Shown: positions 1-6,690 of the stretch, piece after piece
Layout: every line of letters starts with the position of its first letter
Position numbering within the stretch: the stretch's first letter is position 1
NCBI GenBank assembly: GCA_023441145.1
Contig: JAEZQN010000030.1
Coordinates: forward strand, 1 to 7,043
Origin: Bacillota bacterium
GTDB taxonomy: Bacteria; Bacillota; Clostridia; Lachnospirales; Lachnospiraceae
DNA: 7,043 nucleotides
Direction: 5' to 3'
Position numbers and translations under genes: made by a program
The notes under the pieces: model-generated
What the model saw: only the letters and a program-made list of their open reading frames with translations
Database searches by the model: none
Told to the model about the DNA's origin: nothing

Positions 1-1
1 A

Positions 2-208
2 GCTTATACACTACAAATTATTGGACAAAAAGATACCAATCCAACGGTAGCTTCTCTGATTTTAAGTATGGAATCTGTATTTGCTTACTTGGGAAGTTTT
101 ATTATCCTTGGGCAAAAGTTATCTAGAAGAGAGGCTTTAGGTTCTCTCTTGGTTTTTGTAGCAATCATTCTTGCTCAATTACCAACTAGGAAAAGAAGTT
201 TAAGTTAA
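2..208 (+). CDS. EamA/DMT-family transporter, C-terminal fragment (5' end outside window)
   Basis: An open frame enters from the left edge and ends at TAA 206-208, giving the last 68 residues of a membrane protein. It reads as two hydrophobic helices (about fragment residues 14-36 and 44-62), joined by a short loop with the charged stretch KLSRREALG and closed by a basic tail (TRKRSLS). The helix beginning SLILSMESVFAYLG followed by a basic/acidic loop and a final helix is the usual ending of drug/metabolite transporters of the EamA type, where SLEPVFA-like motifs are common. Such proteins have ten helices and export or import small metabolites. The substrate cannot be told from this piece. 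The gap to the next gene is only 40 bp and has no terminator-like hairpin, so read-through into the regulator gene is possible. Confidence 0.75.
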   Translation, partial: AYTLQIIGQKDTNPTVASLILSMESVFAYLGSFIILGQKLSRREALGSLLVFVAIILAQLPTRKRSLS

Positions 209-248
209 ACAATATCCATAAAGTGAATAAGAGAGGGGGAACTGCCTC

Positions 249-953
249 ATGGCAAGAATTATGATTGTAGAAGATGACCAGGCATTAAGAAATCAGATAA
301 AGGAAATGTTGATGGATTATGAGTATACCACCCTGGCAATTGAAGAGTTTCATAACATCGAAGAGCAGTTTACTTCTTTTGCACCAGATTTGGTCCTATT
401 AGATAGCAATCTTCCATACCACGATGGTAATTATATATGCAGAAAACTTCGTAAGATTTCTAATGTACCAATTATTATCACATCAGCTAGAAACAGTGAG
501 ATGGATCAAATCTTTAGTATGGAAGTAGGAGCAGATGATTATGTGGTAAAGCCCTTTGCGATATCTATTCTGTTAGCGAAAATTAATGCCCTTTTACGAC
601 GTACCTATGGAGAATATATTCATGGGGAACAGACGGGTACAACTTTAGTACAGGGAATCGTGTTACAGGATAAGGATTTCACTTTGTTATATCAGGGAAG
701 GTCTGTTGAACTGTCTAAAAATGAGTATCGACTGATGAAGGCATTTATGCAACACCCAAATGAGATTATAACAAGAGAGATTCTACTTGAGCTTCTTTGG
801 GATACGCAAAATTTTGTAGATGACAACACTCTCACAGTAAATATTACAAGACTTAAGGGGCAACTTCAGGTATTAGGCTTGTTGGATGTGATAAAAACCA
901 AGCGTGGTGTTGGGTACTATATGGATACGGAGAAAATGGAGGAAGACAGATGA
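249..953 (+). CDS. bceR: OmpR-family response regulator, BceR-like
   Basis: This is a cytoplasmic DNA-binding response regulator of 234 residues, the normal length for the family. The receiver domain (about 1-118) has the acidic pair D9/D10, the phospho-acceptor D52 in LVLLDSNLP, T78 and K101 (VVKPF). The C-terminal winged-helix domain (about 130-228) ends in the typical wing sequence KTKRGVGYYM. A purine-rich GAGGGGGA (233-240) lies 8 nt before ATG 249 and supports this start. The stop overlaps the start of the kinase gene (ATGA, 950-953), so the two are translationally coupled. The assignment as BceR-like rests on the partner kinase and the downstream ABC genes, in the order regulator-kinase-ATPase-permease. 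The inferred role is activation of the transporter genes when the kinase is stimulated. The gene symbol is by analogy and the inducing compound is unknown. Confidence 0.9.
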   Translation: MARIMIVEDDQALRNQIKEMLMDYEYTTLAIEEFHNIEEQFTSFAPDLVLLDSNLPYHDGNYICRKLRKISNVPIIITSARNSEMDQIFSMEVGADDYVVKPFAISILLAKINALLRRTYGEYIHGEQTGTTLVQGIVLQDKDFTLLYQGRSVELSKNEYRLMKAFMQHPNEIITREILLELLWDTQNFVDDNTLTVNITRLKGQLQVLGLLDVIKTKRGVGYYMDTEKMEEDR

Positions 954-1981
954 GAAAATCCATTTTAAAACAACTGAAAGACTGTTTACTTGACCAGATG
1001 GCACCAACCATTACCTACATGATTGGAGTTTTTCTGGTCGTCTCTTTTTATGCTCTATCTACCACAGAGAGCATAGAACTACTCTATCCTATTATCCTAG
1101 CCTTAGTGGTATATCTCGTTTATTTTCTTATTACCTTTTTACGTTTTCATTCTTTTCAAAAGCATTTACATGCCATGGCAGAACATCAGGATATAGAGGT
1201 AAAAGTTCATTCTATATCGGAAGCCTTAGTAAAAGAGAAGATATTTTCTATACACAGTAAATATGCCAACCAGATTCATCAAATGGAAATGAAGAATCAG
1301 GAGAATTCAAGATTTATATCTACCTGGGTACATAATATGAAAACGCCAATTTCTGTGACTAATCTAATTCTACAGCGCTATCAGCTTAATCAACTAGGTA
1401 AGGAAGAACTACTTCATGGGTTAGAGGAAGAGAATGAAAAACTCAATGGACAATTAGATATGGTGCTTAATATTTTTCGTATGAGTGAATTCGAAAAGGA
1501 TTATCTACCAACCCAAGTCAACCTTACGGAATCTATAAATCAAATTATTAATCAACATCAAAAGCAGTTTATTTATAATCGAATTTTTCCTAGGGTAAGT
1601 AAGCCCGATAAAGACATTTATATATTATCTGATGCAAAGTGGAATAACCTAGTGATTTCACAGATTATTTCCAATGGAATCAAATACTCAAAGCCTTCTG
1701 AAGGTATGGAGGCAGGGAAGCTGGAATTTACACTACAGCAGAGGGAAGATAAAGTCGCCTTAATCATAAAGGATTATGGAATGGGGATACCTGAGTATGA
1801 TTTACCTAGAATCTATGAACCATTCTTTACAGGGGATAACGGCCGGAGTACCAAGGGTGCCAGTGGCATTGGACTGTATTTTTGTAAAGAGGTTTTAAGG
1901 ATGCTAGGGCATGAGCTAACGATCACTTCAAAGGTGGGAGAGGGTACCACTGTTACAATTACTTACCTTGCAAAACTGTAA
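950..1981 (+). CDS. bceS: Intramembrane-sensing histidine kinase, BceS-like
   Basis: This is a 343-residue sensor kinase. Two hydrophobic helices lie at about 19-36 and 45-64 with only some ten residues between them, so there is no real extracellular sensor domain; this is the hallmark of the intramembrane-sensing (BceS-type) class. The phospho-acceptor is H128 in the sequence STWVHNMKTP. The ATPase domain shows an N-box with N242 (IISNGIKYS), a G1 box (D275-YGMGI), an F-box (YEPFFTG, F292/F293) and a G2 box (GASGIGLY, 303-310). All catalytic motifs are present. GGAGG at 938-942 lies 7 nt before ATG 950, which overlaps the regulator stop. In this family the kinase does not sense the peptide itself but reads the state of the partner permease, so its output should depend on the downstream split permease gene. 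Confidence 0.92.
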   Translation: MRKSILKQLKDCLLDQMAPTITYMIGVFLVVSFYALSTTESIELLYPIILALVVYLVYFLITFLRFHSFQKHLHAMAEHQDIEVKVHSISEALVKEKIFSIHSKYANQIHQMEMKNQENSRFISTWVHNMKTPISVTNLILQRYQLNQLGKEELLHGLEEENEKLNGQLDMVLNIFRMSEFEKDYLPTQVNLTESINQIINQHQKQFIYNRIFPRVSKPDKDIYILSDAKWNNLVISQIISNGIKYSKPSEGMEAGKLEFTLQQREDKVALIIKDYGMGIPEYDLPRIYEPFFTGDNGRSTKGASGIGLYFCKEVLRMLGHELTITSKVGEGTTVTITYLAKL

Positions 1982-1983
1982 GG
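1966..1983. promoter_or_regulatory. Candidate BceR-type operator, CCTTGCA-N4-TGTAAGG
   Basis: An imperfect inverted repeat, CCTTGCA (1966-1972) and TGTAAGG (1977-1983), is separated by AAAC; six of seven positions pair. Its core TTGCA-N4-TGTAA matches the described Bacillus BceR binding pattern TnACA-N4-TGTAA except for one base. It covers the last codons and stop of the kinase gene, about 100 bp before the ATPase start, which suits an activator site for the ABC genes. A second TGTAAGG follows at 1987-1993, exactly one helical turn (10 bp) downstream. Regulator binding is inferred from motif and position only. Confidence 0.5.
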
Positions 1984-2001
1984 TTATGTAAGGGTATTCG
2001 A

Positions 2002-2030
2002 TGGAAGCGAAAGATAGGGCAGTGTATGAT
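2002..2030 (+). promoter_or_regulatory. Weak candidate promoter for the ABC genes
   Basis: TATGAT (2025-2030) is a fair -10 element. At 17 bp spacing the -35 position is TGGAAG (2002-2007), which matches TTGACA at only three of six positions. A poor -35 is expected for a promoter that needs an activator, and the candidate operator at 1966-1983 would then be centred about 60 bp upstream of the start point. The element itself is weak and the call depends mainly on the gap and the operator. Confidence 0.3.
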
Positions 2031-2040
2031 ATCTATAGAG

Positions 2041-2058
2041 TTTAGAGATTTCTCTAAA
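2041..2058 (+). repeat. Perfect 8-bp inverted repeat in the ABC leader
   Basis: TTTAGAGA (2041-2048) and TCTCTAAA (2051-2058) pair perfectly around a 2-nt TT spacer. As RNA, the two or three innermost pairs would have to open to form a loop. It is followed at once by a second perfect palindrome, ATCTTAAGAT (2059-2068), which ends one base before the ribosome binding site AGGAGG (2070-2075). It has no T-tract, so it is not a classic terminator. It may be an operator half-site pair or a 5' stabilising hairpin; neither can be shown from sequence. Confidence 0.45.
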
Positions 2059-2081
2059 ATCTTAAGATTAGGAGGTATACG

Positions 2082-2846
2082 ATGTCAGTATTAGTTGCGG
2101 AAAACTTAACGAAAACCTATGGGGATTATAAAGGAGAAAGTGCTACAAAAGCTCTTGTTGGAGTTAGCTTACATGTGGAAGAGGGAGAATTTGTGGCAAT
2201 CATGGGACCAAGTGGAAGTGGCAAATCCACGTTAGTCAACATTCTAAGTGGAATTACAAGCCCGACAAGTGGAAAGGTGTACATTGCTAATCAGCAGTTG
2301 GTACTGTTATCAAAGGATGAACTGGCTTTATTTAGACGAAGAAATATTGGGTTTATATTTCAGGAATTTAATTTACTAGATCATTTGACCTTAGAGGAAA
2401 ATGTCATACTACCAATGGTACTTGATAAGAAAAAGCCAGAGGAAATTATGAAAAGGGTAGAAACCTTAATGAATTTTCTGGGTATTGCAGACAGTAAAGG
2501 GAAATACCCTGCATCGGTATCTGGTGGACAGCAGCAAAGAGCCGCTGTAGCAAGAGCTCTTATTAATGAACCAAGTATTATATTTGCCGATGAACCAACA
2601 GGTAATTTAGACTCTAAGTCAGCCAGTGCAGTCATGAGATGCTTAGGAAGACTCAATGAAGAGCAAAGTGCAACTATAACGATGGTGACTCACGACGTAT
2701 TTGCAGCAAGCTTCTGTAAACGTGTTATTTTTATAAAGGATGGCAGCATTAATATGGAGATTAGAAGAAAAGGCACCAGAAGGGAGTTCTTTGATCAGAT
2801 ATTAGACTGTCAGGCAGTTGTCGGAGGTGAGAGCATTGACCTTTAG
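2082..2846 (+). CDS. bceA: ABC transporter ATP-binding protein, BceA-like
   Basis: This is the cytoplasmic ATPase subunit (254 residues) of a Bce/MacB-type (type VII) peptide transporter. It carries Walker A GPSGSGKST (42-50), a Q-loop Q94, signature VSGGQQQR (146-153), Walker B IIFADEPTG with catalytic E171 (166-174), and the switch histidine H204. After the H-loop it has the C-terminal tail with EFFDQILD and VVGGE that is usual in BceA/VraD-type ATPases, so it looks complete and functional. The start is fixed by AGGAGG at 2070-2075, 6 nt before ATG 2082. A 100-bp gap separates it from the kinase gene and holds the candidate operator and leader palindromes. Its end overlaps the permease start. 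In characterised relatives this ATPase powers release of lipid II-cycle intermediates from peptide antibiotics such as bacitracin; the substrate here is unknown. Confidence 0.93.
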   Translation: MSVLVAENLTKTYGDYKGESATKALVGVSLHVEEGEFVAIMGPSGSGKSTLVNILSGITSPTSGKVYIANQQLVLLSKDELALFRRRNIGFIFQEFNLLDHLTLEENVILPMVLDKKKPEEIMKRVETLMNFLGIADSKGKYPASVSGGQQQRAAVARALINEPSIIFADEPTGNLDSKSASAVMRCLGRLNEEQSATITMVTHDVFAASFCKRVIFIKDGSINMEIRRKGTRREFFDQILDCQAVVGGESIDL

Positions 2847-3465
2847 ACAAATGATAATTAAAAATTTTTTAGGAAATGTAAGACAATATCTAGCTTTCTT
2901 TTTGTGTAGTACGTTCTCTATTATGGTCTTTTTCATGAATGTTACGCTGGCTTTTAACAAAAGTATTACTCAGGAAGAAACTATTGATGTTATGACTTAT
3001 ATAATACCTATAACAATGGTAGGCATTACATTGTTTTCTGTTTTCTTTATTATTTATGCCAACAATTCCTTTGTAAAAGCTAGATATAAGGAGCTTGGCG
3101 TCTACCTTACTCTTGGTATGGACAATAAAGAAGTACGTAAGCTGGTAAACGGACAAAACCTCATTATTAGCAGTTGTAGTGTAATCATTGGTGTTTTACT
3201 AGGGGCATTGTTTTCTAGAATTTTTCAAATGGCAATCATTCATATCTTGGATTTAAGCAATGTTTCCTTCTATCTAGATGTAAAAGCATTTCTTGTAACA
3301 ATTGTAGTTTTTGTACTGGTTTTTGCTATTGTATTCCTCCAAAATAATCTAAAAATAAGGAGATTAGATATTTTAGGGATGTTAAAGGAAGCAAAACAAA
3401 TGCCTAAGAAACAGACTTCAAAAAAACTATTTTATTGGGCATTATCGGTTTTATCCTTATGTTAG
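2836..3465 (+). CDS. bceB: Bce-type ABC permease, N-terminal part before a frame break
   Basis: This encodes the first four membrane helices of a BceB-type permease. I place the start at TTG 2836, giving MTFRQMIIKNFLGN, because a strong GGAGGTGA (2823-2830) lies 5 nt upstream and the product begins as BceB proteins usually do. The upstream in-frame TTG at 2818 lies before that site. The start overlaps the ATPase stop by 11 bp. Helices lie at about residues 19-40, 53-76, 108-131 and 151-170, and the segment between helices 2 and 3 holds KARYKELGVYLTLGM, typical of FtsX-like permeases. The frame runs through S195-K196-K197 (3418-3426) and hits TAG (3463-3465) twelve codons later, leaving 209 residues against about 650 for the family. 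The last residues are out of family frame; the protein continues in the -1 frame. Confidence 0.85.
   Translation: MTFRQMIIKNFLGNVRQYLAFFLCSTFSIMVFFMNVTLAFNKSITQEETIDVMTYIIPITMVGITLFSVFFIIYANNSFVKARYKELGVYLTLGMDNKEVRKLVNGQNLIISSCSVIIGVLLGALFSRIFQMAIIHILDLSNVSFYLDVKAFLVTIVVFVLVFAIVFLQNNLKIRRLDILGMLKEAKQMPKKQTSKKLFYWALSVLSLC
3420..3426 (+). other. Frame-break site: A7 run in slippery A_AAA_AAA phase
   Basis: Seven A occupy 3420-3426. In the frame of the N-terminal permease the codons are TCA AAA AAA CTA, so the run sits exactly in X_XXY_YYZ phase for a -1 slip on two lysine codons. A -1 slip here (or one extra A, making A8) joins the N-terminal part to the downstream frame, read as KKTILLGIIGF, and restores a 634-residue permease. 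No Shine-Dalgarno-like element lies 8-14 nt upstream and no strong hairpin lies just downstream, so stimulators usual for programmed frameshifting are absent. A plain indel or sequence error is at least as likely. Confidence 0.75.
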
Positions 3466-4739
3466 CTTCCTTGTGGATGGCTATATTTATCATGAGCAAC
3501 GAAGAATATAATTCTAATGTTAAGATTACCTTTCTATACTTGGGAGTCCTATTTGCGGGAATCTATCTAGTGATTTCAAAGGGTGGAGAGGTATTGATCC
3601 AGTATAGAAAGAAGAAGAGTGCTTACCAATGTTCTCTTCTTTCTCTGGCAGAGACAGAAAAGAAGTATGAAGGGAATAAACGTATCATGTTTGTTCTCAG
3701 TGTATTAAGTAGCGTGACCATAGTTTTAGTTGCCTCTCCTTTTTCACTCCTTAGTTTAAGTGAGTCGATTGCAGAAATGAATAGTAACCATGTAGAATAT
3801 GTAGAAACTGCCACAGTGAATCAGATAGGGAAAGAGAAGCGAGAAGAGATTCTAACGAAGGAAGCAATCGTCTACGAAAGGCAAGCGGACTTTATCTATC
3901 TATATAAAGATAGTAGTAAGCAAGCTGCTGTACCTTTAGTTTCAGTAGAAATCTATAACCAACTTACCGGGGAACAAGTGGAGCTTACGAGGGGACAATG
4001 TATCAACATTGTTGTGAATTGGTTACCAGGAGCAGCTGGTTATGATGAGGGAACAGATACAGTCCTTTATGGAACAAAGGGAACTTATGAATATCATATC
4101 ATGAAGGCAAGTCATGGACCTTATTTTGTCAACCTTTCCTATCCTTGTGATGTCATGCTAATCTTAAATGAAGAGGACTTTTCCGATTTAAGTAAACAAG
4201 AGGGTTCCACCAACTGGGGAAAATACCATATGATAGGATATGAGGATTGGAAAAAGACCGGTGAAATAGTGAAGTCCTTACAAGCAGAGTTTGGGGAAGC
4301 AAAGGACTATCCTGTATTGTCTACTTATGACACGTATATAGAGTTAAAAAAGAGTTACTCTGCCTTTTTATTTTTTACCACAGTGCTTGGAATCCTATTT
4401 TTTGTTTCTGGAGGTAGTGTACTTTACTTTAGGCAATTTACTGAACTTGCACAGACCAAGGAGAATTTCAATAAGCTTTACAAGATAGGAATTACTAAAA
4501 CGGAAATGAAACGTATGATTACAAAGGAACTAGCTGTCATCTTCTTTGTCCCACTCATTTTTGGAGTGTTTGGTGGAGTCTCAATTATAAAAATGCTGAC
4601 ACATATCTTTGGTGGTTCTGATGTATTACGAGAGTTTTTACTGAATACCTGTAAGGTTGTTATTGCATATACCATCTTTCAAGGAGTGTTTTACTTCATC
4701 TCAAGAAATCAGTATATTAAAGCTTGTAGCAAACAATAG
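3435..4739 (+). CDS. bceB: Bce-type ABC permease, C-terminal part after the frame break
   Basis: The remaining six helices of the permease are encoded here in the -1 frame relative to the N-terminal part. Counting from TTG 3435, helices lie at about 3-20, 30-48 and 83-107, followed by a large extracellular domain of some 200 residues (about 110-308), then helices at about 309-332, 366-387 and 407-423. The placement of the big domain between helices 7 and 8 of the joined protein is the diagnostic BceB topology; in relatives it is the ligand-sensing part. Neither TTG 3435 nor ATG 3459 has a ribosome binding site, so independent translation is unlikely and the piece probably depends on a frame shift at the A7 run. 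Apart from that shift the frame is uninterrupted to TAG 4737-4739, with no further decay, so the disruption is recent or tolerated by expression through slippage. Confidence 0.85.
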   Translation: MGIIGFILMLASLWMAIFIMSNEEYNSNVKITFLYLGVLFAGIYLVISKGGEVLIQYRKKKSAYQCSLLSLAETEKKYEGNKRIMFVLSVLSSVTIVLVASPFSLLSLSESIAEMNSNHVEYVETATVNQIGKEKREEILTKEAIVYERQADFIYLYKDSSKQAAVPLVSVEIYNQLTGEQVELTRGQCINIVVNWLPGAAGYDEGTDTVLYGTKGTYEYHIMKASHGPYFVNLSYPCDVMLILNEEDFSDLSKQEGSTNWGKYHMIGYEDWKKTGEIVKSLQAEFGEAKDYPVLSTYDTYIELKKSYSAFLFFTTVLGILFFVSGGSVLYFRQFTELAQTKENFNKLYKIGITKTEMKRMITKELAVIFFVPLIFGVFGGVSIIKMLTHIFGGSDVLREFLLNTCKVVIAYTIFQGVFYFISRNQYIKACSKQ

Positions 4740-4768
4740 AATAATATAATAATATGTAGTTTTTTGGG

Positions 4769-4799
4769 CCAATCCCAGTCACACATGTGGTTTTATTGG
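4769..4799. repeat. Nested inverted repeats between the permease gene and the DUF4474 gene
   Basis: CCAAT (4769-4773) and ATTGG (4795-4799) flank the perfect 8-bp palindrome CACATGTG (4782-4789). The arms are short and the pairing weak, and the structure is not followed by a T-run, so it is not a convincing terminator. The rest of this 85-bp gap is AT-rich (ATAATATAATAATATG at the start). No convincing promoter was found; TATAGT at 4802-4807 is a possible -10 without a -35. Confidence 0.25.
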
Positions 4800-4824
4800 A
4801 ATATAGTAACATAGAACATGTAAA

Positions 4825-5766
4825 ATGGTGTGTATTATGGGTTGGCTCATTGTATTGTTTGTTATAGCAATCATATTTTTACTGCTATTTGGAGTAAGCA
4901 TGGCTCGCAGATTACGGGCAGTACGAAAAGTAATGTCCATGTCAGAAAAGGAAAAAATAGAAGAATTTGATAAGGGCTTATACCCTTATGGATTTGAATA
5001 TAATGTTTGTCATGATATTGTACAATCAAGAATGAATCCCTGGCAAAGGGAACTTGGTTACTGCAAGTTGTACGATGACTTGTCAATTAGCCTGAATATG
5101 ATCTTTGACTGTGAGCCTATTTATTTTACCTATAATGATAAAAGGTGGCTTTTAGAGTTATGGAAAGGTCAGTATGGGATAACCACAGGTGCGGAGATAG
5201 GTTTATATAATACGGATAAGCCAGATGTAGATATTGCTGGACTATTTAAAGGACCATTTTTCGAGTGTGCTACTGATGAGGAACGAATTCCTATGGCCTT
5301 TATACTGGAGAGAAAGGGTAAGGAACTATTCCGAAGAAAACAGGCACATTGGTGGTTAACAGGTTTTTCTGTGGGAACTTTTTCGAAGCCTAAGGATTTG
5401 GTTATGAAGGTACAGCTTACCTTTCCTACTTATGAGATGCGTAATGCTTTTTTGTCTGGTTTGGCAAGGGCTGGCTACAATTTGGAGGAAGTGTTGATTA
5501 GAGAAACGACGGTATATTTTGTATTTAATCAACCCAAATCAAGACAACCCGTCCATTTAAGGGTACGAGTTGCTTGGATTCAAAGAAAAAATACATTTTA
5601 CTGTTGGTTGTTCCGTGTGGAAACAATCAACTTTAAAAAGACACTAAATAGAGTAATTTTTCTAGAATGTCTATATCCACTTCTATTTAAGATTATTACC
5701 TGCCAATTTACTAGTGGGAAGGCCAAGAAATTCTTTATGGGACTTCGTAAGAAACTGCAAAAGTAG
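4825..5766 (+). CDS. Membrane-anchored protein with DUF4474-like domain
   Basis: This is a 313-residue protein of unknown function. It begins with one strong hydrophobic segment (about 6-26) followed by basic MARRLRAVRK, which suggests an N-terminal anchor with the bulk in the cytoplasm (positive-inside rule). The soluble part (about 50-290) is rich in aromatic residues, with LYPYGFEYN, SRMNPWQRELGYC, CEPIYFTYNDKRWLLELWKGQYG and TTGAEIGLY. I recognise these from memory as the DUF4474 family of clostridial proteins; no search was run. No catalytic motif is evident. Start: ATG 4825 has no clear ribosome binding site. The in-frame ATG 4837 (MGWLIVL) has GGTG at 4827-4830 upstream and is a fair alternative that keeps the anchor. 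Only 5 bp separate its stop from the phosphoesterase start, so the two are probably one operon. Confidence 0.75.
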   Translation: MVCIMGWLIVLFVIAIIFLLLFGVSMARRLRAVRKVMSMSEKEKIEEFDKGLYPYGFEYNVCHDIVQSRMNPWQRELGYCKLYDDLSISLNMIFDCEPIYFTYNDKRWLLELWKGQYGITTGAEIGLYNTDKPDVDIAGLFKGPFFECATDEERIPMAFILERKGKELFRRKQAHWWLTGFSVGTFSKPKDLVMKVQLTFPTYEMRNAFLSGLARAGYNLEEVLIRETTVYFVFNQPKSRQPVHLRVRVAWIQRKNTFYCWLFRVETINFKKTLNRVIFLECLYPLLFKIITCQFTSGKAKKFFMGLRKKLQK

Positions 5767-5771
5767 GGGGC

Positions 5772-6677
5772 ATGGGATATCATATGAGAACAGAGAAGAG
5801 ATTAACTAGTTTGTATCAGCAAGCAAAGGTGGTTACCTATAGCAATACATCAAAATTTGTTATTATGAGTGACTGCCATAGGGGAACTGGTAATTGGTCA
5901 GATAATTTCTTACCTAACCAAAATCTATTTTTTGCAGCTCTTCAGCACTACTATGATAATGGCTTTACCTATATCGAGTTAGGTGATGGAGATGAATTAT
6001 GGGAAAATCGAGATTTTAATCATATCGTAGAAGTGCATAGTGACGCCTTTTGGATAATGGAGAAATTCTATCATAACAATCGTCTGTATATGCTTTATGG
6101 AAATCATGACATTGTAAAAAGAAATAAAAAATATGTAGATAAGAATATGAAAAAATACTATTGCGATAGTAAGAAAAAGTTTTGTCCATTATTTCCAGAC
6201 TTGGTAGTGTATGAAGGATTAATTTTAGAACATCAAGATACCTATAACTCCATTTTTCTAGTTCATGGTCATCAGGGGGATATTATTAATGATGAACTAT
6301 GGCCACTGGGGAGGTTTTTAGTAAGGTATGTTTGGAGAAGGCTAGAGCTTCTAGGCGTGAAGGACCCTTATAGCTCAGATATTAATCCTAAGAAAAAGAA
6401 TAAGATAGAAACCCAGCTAAGTAAATGGTCTGATGATCATGATCAAATAATTATTGCTGGTCATACTCACCGAGCAGTATTTCCTGGCATCAGAGAACCA
6501 AAATATTTTAATGATGGAAGTTGTGTTCATCCTAGATGTATTACAGCACTTGAAATTGAAAATAACGCTATCTCTCTTGTGAAATGGTCTGTTTTAACTA
6601 AGTCTGATGGTTCCCTATATGTAGGAAAAACTACCCTTGAGGGACCAGTAGAATTGCCTCAATATTTTGTAAAGTAA
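5772..6677 (+). CDS. Calcineurin-like metallophosphoesterase
   Basis: This is a 301-residue protein with the full set of metal-binding motifs of the calcineurin-like phosphoesterase fold: D34 and H36 (SDCHRG), D72 (GDGDELWE), N111-H112-D113 (GNHD), H165/H167 (VHGHQGD) and H231/H233 (GHTHRA). It should therefore bind two metal ions and hydrolyse a phosphoester in the cytoplasm. The layout recalls LpxH-like and related phosphoesterases, but an LpxH role is unlikely in a Gram-positive host without lipid A, and the substrate is unknown. There is no signal peptide or helix. Start: ATG 5772 lies only 1 nt after the G-run 5766-5770, too close for use as its binding site. The in-frame ATG 5784 lies 13 nt after it and may be the real start (289 residues); all motifs remain. 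It is probably co-transcribed with the DUF4474-like gene, which could place its activity at the membrane. Confidence 0.88.
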   Translation: MGYHMRTEKRLTSLYQQAKVVTYSNTSKFVIMSDCHRGTGNWSDNFLPNQNLFFAALQHYYDNGFTYIELGDGDELWENRDFNHIVEVHSDAFWIMEKFYHNNRLYMLYGNHDIVKRNKKYVDKNMKKYYCDSKKKFCPLFPDLVVYEGLILEHQDTYNSIFLVHGHQGDIINDELWPLGRFLVRYVWRRLELLGVKDPYSSDINPKKKNKIETQLSKWSDDHDQIIIAGHTHRAVFPGIREPKYFNDGSCVHPRCITALEIENNAISLVKWSVLTKSDGSLYVGKTTLEGPVELPQYFVK

Positions 6678-6690
6678 GCTTCAATTCGGC

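Noticed and set aside
233..248. GAGG/CCTC hairpin that would cover the regulator's ribosome binding site
   Set aside because: There are only four pairs around an 8-nt loop, too weak to support a regulatory claim.
2381..2656. 91-codon antisense reading frame inside the ATPase gene
   Set aside because: It lies opposite a strongly conserved ATPase frame, shows no recognisable domain, and is best explained as a shadow. The same applies to the other minus-strand frames at 2890-3156, 3623-3814, 4478-4675, 4871-5086 and 5598-5783.
3435..3461. Possible independent start of a second permease gene at TTG 3435 or ATG 3459
   Set aside because: Neither has a Shine-Dalgarno sequence, both lie within the expected fifth membrane helix, and joining through the A7 run gives a normal permease. 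A separate gene is less likely than a frame break.
4807..4823. TAACA-N7-TGTAA upstream of the DUF4474-like gene, resembling a BceR site
   Set aside because: The spacer is 7 nt rather than 4, so the half-sites would be on the wrong phase for the known operator.
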